A DNA stretch of 64,000 nt from Streptomyces sp. 71268 (GTDB taxonomy: Bacteria > Actinomycetota > Actinomycetes > Streptomycetales > Streptomycetaceae): contig NZ_CP114200.1 of NCBI RefSeq assembly GCF_029392895.1, positions 4,619,001-4,683,000 of the forward strand, given 5' to 3'. Under the pieces are notes generated by a model that saw only the letters and a program-made list of their open reading frames with translations, had not been told where the DNA came from and searched no databases. Positions 60,110 to 64,000 of this stretch are shown here, in pieces (position 1 is the first letter of the stretch; the number at the start of each line of letters is the position of its first letter). The position numbers were made by a program, and so were the translations under genes.

Positions 60110-60504
60110 TGCCTCGACCATTGGGAGAGCTGGAAGACGCGGTCATGACGCGGGTGTGGAAGTGGAACCGCCCGGTCACCGTCCGAGAAGTGTTGGAAGA
60201 CCTTCAGCAGGAACGCTCCATCGCGTACACGACCGTCATGACGGTATTGGACAACCTTCACCAGAAGGGTTGGGTGCGACGGGAGGCGGAAGGTCGCGCC
60301 TATCGATATGAGGCCGTCTCCACCCGGGCCGCCTACGCCGCCGCACTCATGAACGAAGCGTGGTCCGCCAGTGACAACCCCGCGGCGGCGCTCGTGGCCT
60401 TCTTCGGGATGATGTCCGAAGGCCAGCGGGAAGCCCTGCGCGATGCCATGCGGGTGGTGCAACTCGACCGGCCCGGCGGGGCGAGCGGTGAAGCAGGGCG
60501 ATAG
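60109..60504 (+). CDS. BlaI/MecI/CopY-family transcriptional repressor
   Basis: The 131-aa protein has the winged-helix of the family: LGELEDAVMTRVWKWNRPVTVREVLEDL (in parts) and SIAYTTVMTVLDNLHQKGWVRREAEGRAYRYEAV (in parts, residues about 37-70), then a dimerisation helix. BlaI repressors are normally cleaved by a BlaR/MecR sensor; no such gene is in the window, so it is an orphan here and its targets are unknown. The GTG 60109 appears to be at the transcription start (see the -10 element), so translation is probably leaderless. argA-type gene follows after 9 bases. Confidence 0.9.
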   Translation: MPRPLGELEDAVMTRVWKWNRPVTVREVLEDLQQERSIAYTTVMTVLDNLHQKGWVRREAEGRAYRYEAVSTRAAYAAALMNEAWSASDNPAAALVAFFGMMSEGQREALRDAMRVVQLDRPGGASGEAGR

Positions 60505-60513
60505 CGTCCGGCC

Positions 60514-61032
60514 ATGTCCCCGCTATCAAAAGCCGTCACCGTCCGCCGCGCCCGCACCTCCGATGTTCGCGCCGTCCGGCGTCTCATCGACACGTACGTC
60601 GGCGAGCGCATCCTGCTCGACAAAGCGACCGTGACGCTTTACGAGGACATCCAGGAGTTCTGGGTAGCGGAGCGGGACGAGGATGGCGAGGTCATTGGCT
60701 GCGGCGCGCTCCACGTGATGTGGGAAGACCTGGCCGAGGTGCGCACTCTGGCCGTGCGCCCGGACCTGTCCGGCTGCGGCATCGGACACCAAGTACTGGA
60801 CAAGCTGTTGCAGACGGCGCGATGGCTCGGCGTTCGGCGAATTTTCTGCCTCACCTTCGAAGTCGAGTTCTTCGGCAAGCATGGCTTCGTAGAGATCGGG
60901 GAGACGCCTGTGGACGGCGATGTCTACAGCGAGCTGCTCCGTTCCTATGACGAGGGCGTCGCTGAGTTCCTTGGCCTCGAACGGGTGAAGCCGAACACCC
61001 TTGGCAACAGTCGGATGCTTCTGCAACTGTGA
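60514..61032 (+). CDS. argA: Amino-acid N-acetyltransferase (short GNAT-type NAGS)
   Basis: The 172-aa enzyme matches the actinobacterial stand-alone N-acetylglutamate synthase: VTVRRARTSDVRAVRRLIDTYVGERILLDKATVTLYEDIQEFWVAE (in parts), the acetyl-CoA loop VRTLAVRPDLSGCGIGHQVLD (in parts), and FFGKHGFVEIGE. It primes arginine synthesis when ArgJ recycling is not enough (family knowledge). Starts 9 bases after the BlaI-type stop, so they are probably cotranscribed. The GC content is a little lower than in neighbouring genes. Alternative: another GNAT with a different acceptor. Confidence 0.85.
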   Translation: MSPLSKAVTVRRARTSDVRAVRRLIDTYVGERILLDKATVTLYEDIQEFWVAERDEDGEVIGCGALHVMWEDLAEVRTLAVRPDLSGCGIGHQVLDKLLQTARWLGVRRIFCLTFEVEFFGKHGFVEIGETPVDGDVYSELLRSYDEGVAEFLGLERVKPNTLGNSRMLLQL

Positions 61033-61192
61033 TCGCGGGCCCCTATGTCCGAATCGCTCACCTATCACATAGCTCCGCGACGGAGTGTTCCCACGCGGAT
61101 GCGTAGCCGAACCTTCGCTGGGGGTTTGTGTTTTCTCGGGAAAAGCGGTTTGCTAATGCCTCGTAATCCCTTATCCGTGAAAGGAATCCTCA

Positions 61193-61528
61193 ATGGCACA
61201 GAAGGTTCAGGTCCTTCTTGTCGATGACCTCGACGGTGGCGAGGCCGACGAGACCGTGACGTTCGCGCTGGATGGCAAGACGTACGAGATCGACCTCACC
61301 ACGGCTAACGCCGACAAGCTTCGCTCCGCTCTTGAGCCGTACACCAAGAGCGGCCGTCGTACCGGTGGCCGTGCCGCGGGTGGTCGCGGGCGCGTGCGCG
61401 CGGGTGCGAGCAGCAGCCAGGACACGGCGAAGATCCGTGCCTGGGCGAAGGAGAACGGTTACGAGGTCAACGACCGCGGTCGCGTGCCCGCCACCGTGCG
61501 TGAGGCGTACGAGAAGGCCAACGGCTGA
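61193..61528 (+). CDS. lsr2: Nucleoid-associated protein Lsr2
   Basis: The 111-aa H-NS-like protein silences AT-rich, often acquired DNA and specialised-metabolite clusters in Streptomyces. N-terminal oligomerisation domain: VQVLLVDDLDGGEADETVTFALDGKTYEIDL (in parts). C-terminal DNA-binding domain: IRAWAKENGYEVNDRGRVPATVREAYEKANG (in parts), with the RGR minor-groove hook at about 97-99. GAAAGGAATCC precedes the ATG. The last 70 bases overlap the 3' end of the convergent SCO3374-family gene. Confidence 0.96.
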   Translation: MAQKVQVLLVDDLDGGEADETVTFALDGKTYEIDLTTANADKLRSALEPYTKSGRRTGGRAAGGRGRVRAGASSSQDTAKIRAWAKENGYEVNDRGRVPATVREAYEKANG

Positions 61529-62247
61529 GTCCGGCCGTCACTACCACGCCGCACGCACCGCAGCAGTCGGGCCCGGTGGCACTCCGTCGCCGCGGCGCTG
61601 ACCAGTCGGACCAGGTCCGGAGCGTCGGCGTCGCCCCGAAAGCCGTCTTCTCCCGCACCGTCGGGAAGGCCGTGGGCCCCTCGGACTCCCTCCCCGCACC
61701 GGAGGCCGAGGGACGGCAACGCCCCGCTCGTCCCGCGGCCGGGGTTCGGGGGTCGCACCCAGGTGGCGGCCTCCGGCAAGCCGTGGCCGCCGAGGGCCGC
61801 GGGGACGGGGGCGGCCATGCGGCCACCCGCGCCGAGCGCGGTCAGCTCCAGCGGTACGCCGCCCCAGTCCCACCAGTCGAGCAGCCCGGGCAGCTCGTCA
61901 GCGCCGCCCGGGGCGACGAGGAAGTACATCGTGGGCCCGTGGACGGCCACGGGACCGGTGTGCGACACGCGGTCGAGCACCGCGCCGCCCGCGTCGGCGG
62001 GCAGCACCAGAACGTCGAAACAGAGCCCGGTCAGCAACTCGACCGGGCCCTCGCATGCCGGGGCCGTCGGCCAGCCCAACTCGCGCTCGTACCACTCGCG
62101 TACCGCGCGCCAGGGCACGCGCGCGCCCGGTGTCGTACGGGGCGCACGGGGGGTGCGCGGCGGGGCGGGTGCCACCGTTGTCCGGTCGGGGGAAGCCATG
62201 TCCGGGGCAACCCGTCGGGGGAGCGAGGGGTTACGCTCGGTTGACAT
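61459..62247 (-). CDS. SCO3374-family protein (unknown function)
   Basis: The 262-aa protein has a conserved core RVPWRAVREWYERELGWPTAPACEGPVELLTGLCFDVLVLPADAG (in parts, residues about 43-87), where the WxTAPACxGPVELLTGxxFDVL phrase resembles the start of bifunctional primase-polymerase domains. PVAVHGPTMYFLVAPGGADELPGLLDW (in parts) and a final APDLVRLVSAAATECHRARLL follow. The family is known only from Streptomyces relatives, with no assigned function. It lies between lsr2 (convergent, 70-bp overlap) and clpC (divergent). ATG 62247 has GAAAG upstream. The last 30 residues, inside the overlap, look unconserved. Confidence 0.7.
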   Translation of the reverse strand: MSTERNPSLPRRVAPDMASPDRTTVAPAPPRTPRAPRTTPGARVPWRAVREWYERELGWPTAPACEGPVELLTGLCFDVLVLPADAGGAVLDRVSHTGPVAVHGPTMYFLVAPGGADELPGLLDWWDWGGVPLELTALGAGGRMAAPVPAALGGHGLPEAATWVRPPNPGRGTSGALPSLGLRCGEGVRGAHGLPDGAGEDGFRGDADAPDLVRLVSAAATECHRARLLRCVRRGSDGRTQPLAFSYASRTVAGTRPRSLTS

Positions 62248-62662
62248 GGAGTCACTTTCTGTGCGCGGCTCGGGGTGTGCGAGCGGAGATCGAGGCTTCG
62301 CGGAGGCGCGAGGTTGTTCGCCCGTAGCGGATGGAACCGGGTCGCGCGGCATGGAGTGTCAGTGCGTGAGGGTAAGACAGACCTAGTGGGAAGGGGCGGC
62401 CCGGCGGCCGGGACAGCGGCGCGTTCGCCATCGGCGTAGTGGCGGTGTGCGTAGAAGCTTGGCCTGCGGGAACATCGTCTCGCACCATCGGGTTGGAGCA
62501 GGTGCCGGCTGTTCGGGGCTGGAATCCCTCCCCATCGCTAGTGGGGGAGATCCCGGGTGTCGGCAGTTGGAATGAGCGGTCCCTGCTTGCGGGACTAAGC
62601 TGCGGAAGGACAGGGAGGGGATCGTCCCCGATCTTTCTGACCGCTCTGAGGAGCGATTAACG
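62248..62662 (+). promoter_or_regulatory. clpC upstream region with ClgR-like sites
   Basis: No gene. Two sequences of form CGC-N5-GCG preceded by GTT are present: 62319-62329 (CGCCCGTAGCG) and 62426-62436 (CGCCATCGGCG, followed by TAG). They resemble actinobacterial ClgR operators (CGCYNANRGCG core), each with the central A replaced. ClgR activates clp genes. GTCCC...GGGAC (62579-62595) and CTCCCC...GGGGAG near 62529-62549 could form hairpins in the leader. GAGGAG at 62648-62653 is the ribosome binding site. Confidence 0.5.
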
Positions 62663-64000
62663 ATGTTCGAGAGGTTCACCGACCGCGCGCGGCGGGTTGT
62701 CGTCCTGGCTCAGGAAGAAGCCCGGATGCTCAACCACAACTACATCGGCACCGAGCACATCCTCCTGGGCCTGATCCACGAGGGTGAGGGTGTCGCCGCT
62801 AAGGCCCTGGAGAGCCTCGGGATTTCGCTCGAGGCGGTCCGGCAGCAGGTGGAGGAGATCATCGGTCAGGGCCAGCAGGCCCCGTCCGGCCACATCCCCT
62901 TCACCCCCCGTGCCAAGAAGGTGCTGGAGCTCTCGCTCCGCGAAGCCCTTCAGCTCGGGCACAACTACATCGGCACGGAGCACATTCTGCTCGGCCTGAT
63001 CCGCGAGGGTGAGGGCGTCGCAGCCCAGGTCCTCGTGAAGCTCGGGGCCGACCTGAACCGGGTCCGGCAGCAGGTCATTCAACTGCTTTCCGGTTACTCC
63101 GGTGGCAAGGAAGCCGCCACGGCCGGCGGCCCCGCCGAAGGCACGCCTTCGACGTCCCTTGTCCTGGACCAGTTCGGTCGCAATCTCACCCAGGCCGCCC
63201 GCGAATCCAAGCTCGACCCGGTCATCGGGCGCGAGAAGGAGATCGAGCGGGTCATGCAGGTGCTTTCGCGCCGCACCAAGAACAACCCGGTCCTCATCGG
63301 TGAGCCCGGCGTCGGTAAGACGGCGGTCGTCGAGGGACTGGCGCAGGCCATCGTCAAGGGCGAGGTGCCCGAGACGCTCAAGGACAAGCACCTGTACACC
63401 CTGGACCTGGGTGCGCTGGTCGCCGGTTCCCGTTACCGCGGTGACTTCGAAGAGCGCCTGAAGAAGGTGCTCAAGGAGATTCGCACGCGCGGCGACATCA
63501 TTCTGTTCATCGACGAGCTGCACACCCTGGTGGGTGCCGGCGCCGCCGAGGGCGCGATTGACGCCGCCAGCATTCTCAAGCCGATGCTGGCCCGTGGCGA
63601 GCTCCAGACCATTGGCGCCACCACGCTCGACGAGTACCGCAAGCACCTGGAGAAGGACGCGGCCCTTGAGCGCCGTTTCCAGCCGATCCAGGTCGCGGAG
63701 CCGTCGCTGCCGCACACCATCGAGATCCTCAAGGGCCTGCGCGACCGGTACGAGGCGCACCACCGCGTTTCCATTACCGACGCCGCCCTGGTGGCCGCGG
63801 CCCAGCTCGCCGACCGCTACATCTCCGACCGCTTCCTGCCGGACAAGGCCATCGACCTCATCGACGAGGCCGGCTCCCGGATGCGCATTCGCCGGATGAC
63901 CGCTCCGCCGGACCTCCGCGAATTCGACGAGAAGATCGCCGACGTGCGCCGCGAGAAGGAGTCCGCGATCGATTCGCAGGACTTCGAGATGGCCGCCGGG
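62663..64000 (+). CDS. clpC: ATP-dependent Clp protease ATP-binding subunit ClpC (5' part, cut by window end)
   Basis: The first 446 residues of an AAA+ unfoldase that feeds substrates to ClpP. Two Clp_N repeats are present ([25 protein letters not shown] in parts near 23-50 and a second copy near 98-125). The first AAA module has Walker A GEPGVGKT (about 214-221), Walker [21 protein letters not shown] (in parts), [24 protein letters not shown] (in parts) and the start of the middle coiled-coil domain (DFEMAAG at the edge). The ATG has GAGGAG 9 bases upstream. The second AAA module lies outside the window. Confidence 0.96.
   Translation, partial: MFERFTDRARRVVVLAQEEARMLNHNYIGTEHILLGLIHEGEGVAAKALESLGISLEAVRQQVEEIIGQGQQAPSGHIPFTPRAKKVLELSLREALQLGHNYIGTEHILLGLIREGEGVAAQVLVKLGADLNRVRQQVIQLLSGYSGGKEAATAGGPAEGTPSTSLVLDQFGRNLTQAARESKLDPVIGREKEIERVMQVLSRRTKNNPVLIGEPGVGKTAVVEGLAQAIVKGEVPETLKDKHLYTLDLGALVAGSRYRGDFEERLKKVLKEIRTRGDIILFIDELHTLVGAGAAEGAIDAASILKPMLARGELQTIGATTLDEYRKHLEKDAALERRFQPIQVAEPSLPHTIEILKGLRDRYEAHHRVSITDAALVAAAQLADRYISDRFLPDKAIDLIDEAGSRMRIRRMTAPPDLREFDEKIADVRREKESAIDSQDFEMAAG

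Overview
The window is a piece of a very GC-rich actinobacterial chromosome. GC-rich third codon positions, many GTG (and one TTG) starts, ATGA/GTGA/TGATG overlaps, and families such as Lsr2, DUF397, XRE-DUF5753, an HSP18/RheA pair and an 'SCO3374 family' gene point to Streptomyces or a close relative. From about 23 kb onward the gene content and order look like the conserved Streptomyces core: ppa, dacB, tilS, hpt, ftsH, fol genes, nuoD2, panC-nadB-nadC-coaX, lsr2, clpC. No rRNA, tRNA, CRISPR array, prophage or insertion sequence was seen.

Layout. 0.3-3.2 kb: a zinc-starvation island of cysteine-free ribosomal protein paralogues (S14, L28, L33, L31, S18) with a degenerate COG0523 metallochaperone and a Zur-like box. 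3.2-6.3 kb: a scattered DUF397 / ATP-binding / XRE-DUF5753 set sharing a GTGCACGTGCA motif. 6.3-13.1 kb: aldehyde dehydrogenase, DinB-like protein, a VOC-TPR gene divergent from a PadR repressor, a DrrAB-type exporter (three matching operators) and a WrbA flavoprotein. 13.3-19.4 kb: nucleotidyltransferase, hemC, rheA/hsp18 with the RheA operator, DUF2267, a LysE exporter divergent from a TipA-like MerR regulator, and a YbjQ protein. 19.6-29.2 kb: DedA with a long low-complexity tail, a ThrE-type exporter, ppa, PBP4-type peptidase, DUF2342 metalloprotease, tilS, hpt. 29.4-39.2 kb: ftsH and the folate genes folE, folP, folB, folK with an esterase, an MprF-like protein and two small genes. 39.3-43.0 kb: glycine betaine/choline importer with a permease fused to its binding protein. 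43.1-51.4 kb: a coiled-coil membrane protein, nuoD2 with a MidA/NDUFAF7-family methyltransferase, a NarL-type two-component pair, an ArsR-like regulator. 51.7-57.7 kb: a tight operon for pantothenate, NAD and CoA (DUF2520 reductase, panC, nadB, nadC, coaX). 58.6-64 kb: hypotheticals, a BlaI-type repressor, argA-type acetyltransferase, lsr2, an SCO3374-family gene and the 5' part of clpC, which runs off the window.

The observations I consider most worth testing are: the pairing of an orphan NuoD with the methyltransferase family that modifies the equivalent arginine in mitochondria, with a quinone-site Tyr-to-Trp change in that NuoD; the three-site PadR circuit; the shared GTGCACGTGCA motif around the DUF397/XRE genes; a stable hairpin between the Shine-Dalgarno sequence and start codon of ftsH; and the OpuC permease-binding protein fusion. 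Coordinates were counted by hand from the printed sequence. Start codons were chosen from family length and visible ribosome binding sites, and several have a second plausible choice, noted where it matters.
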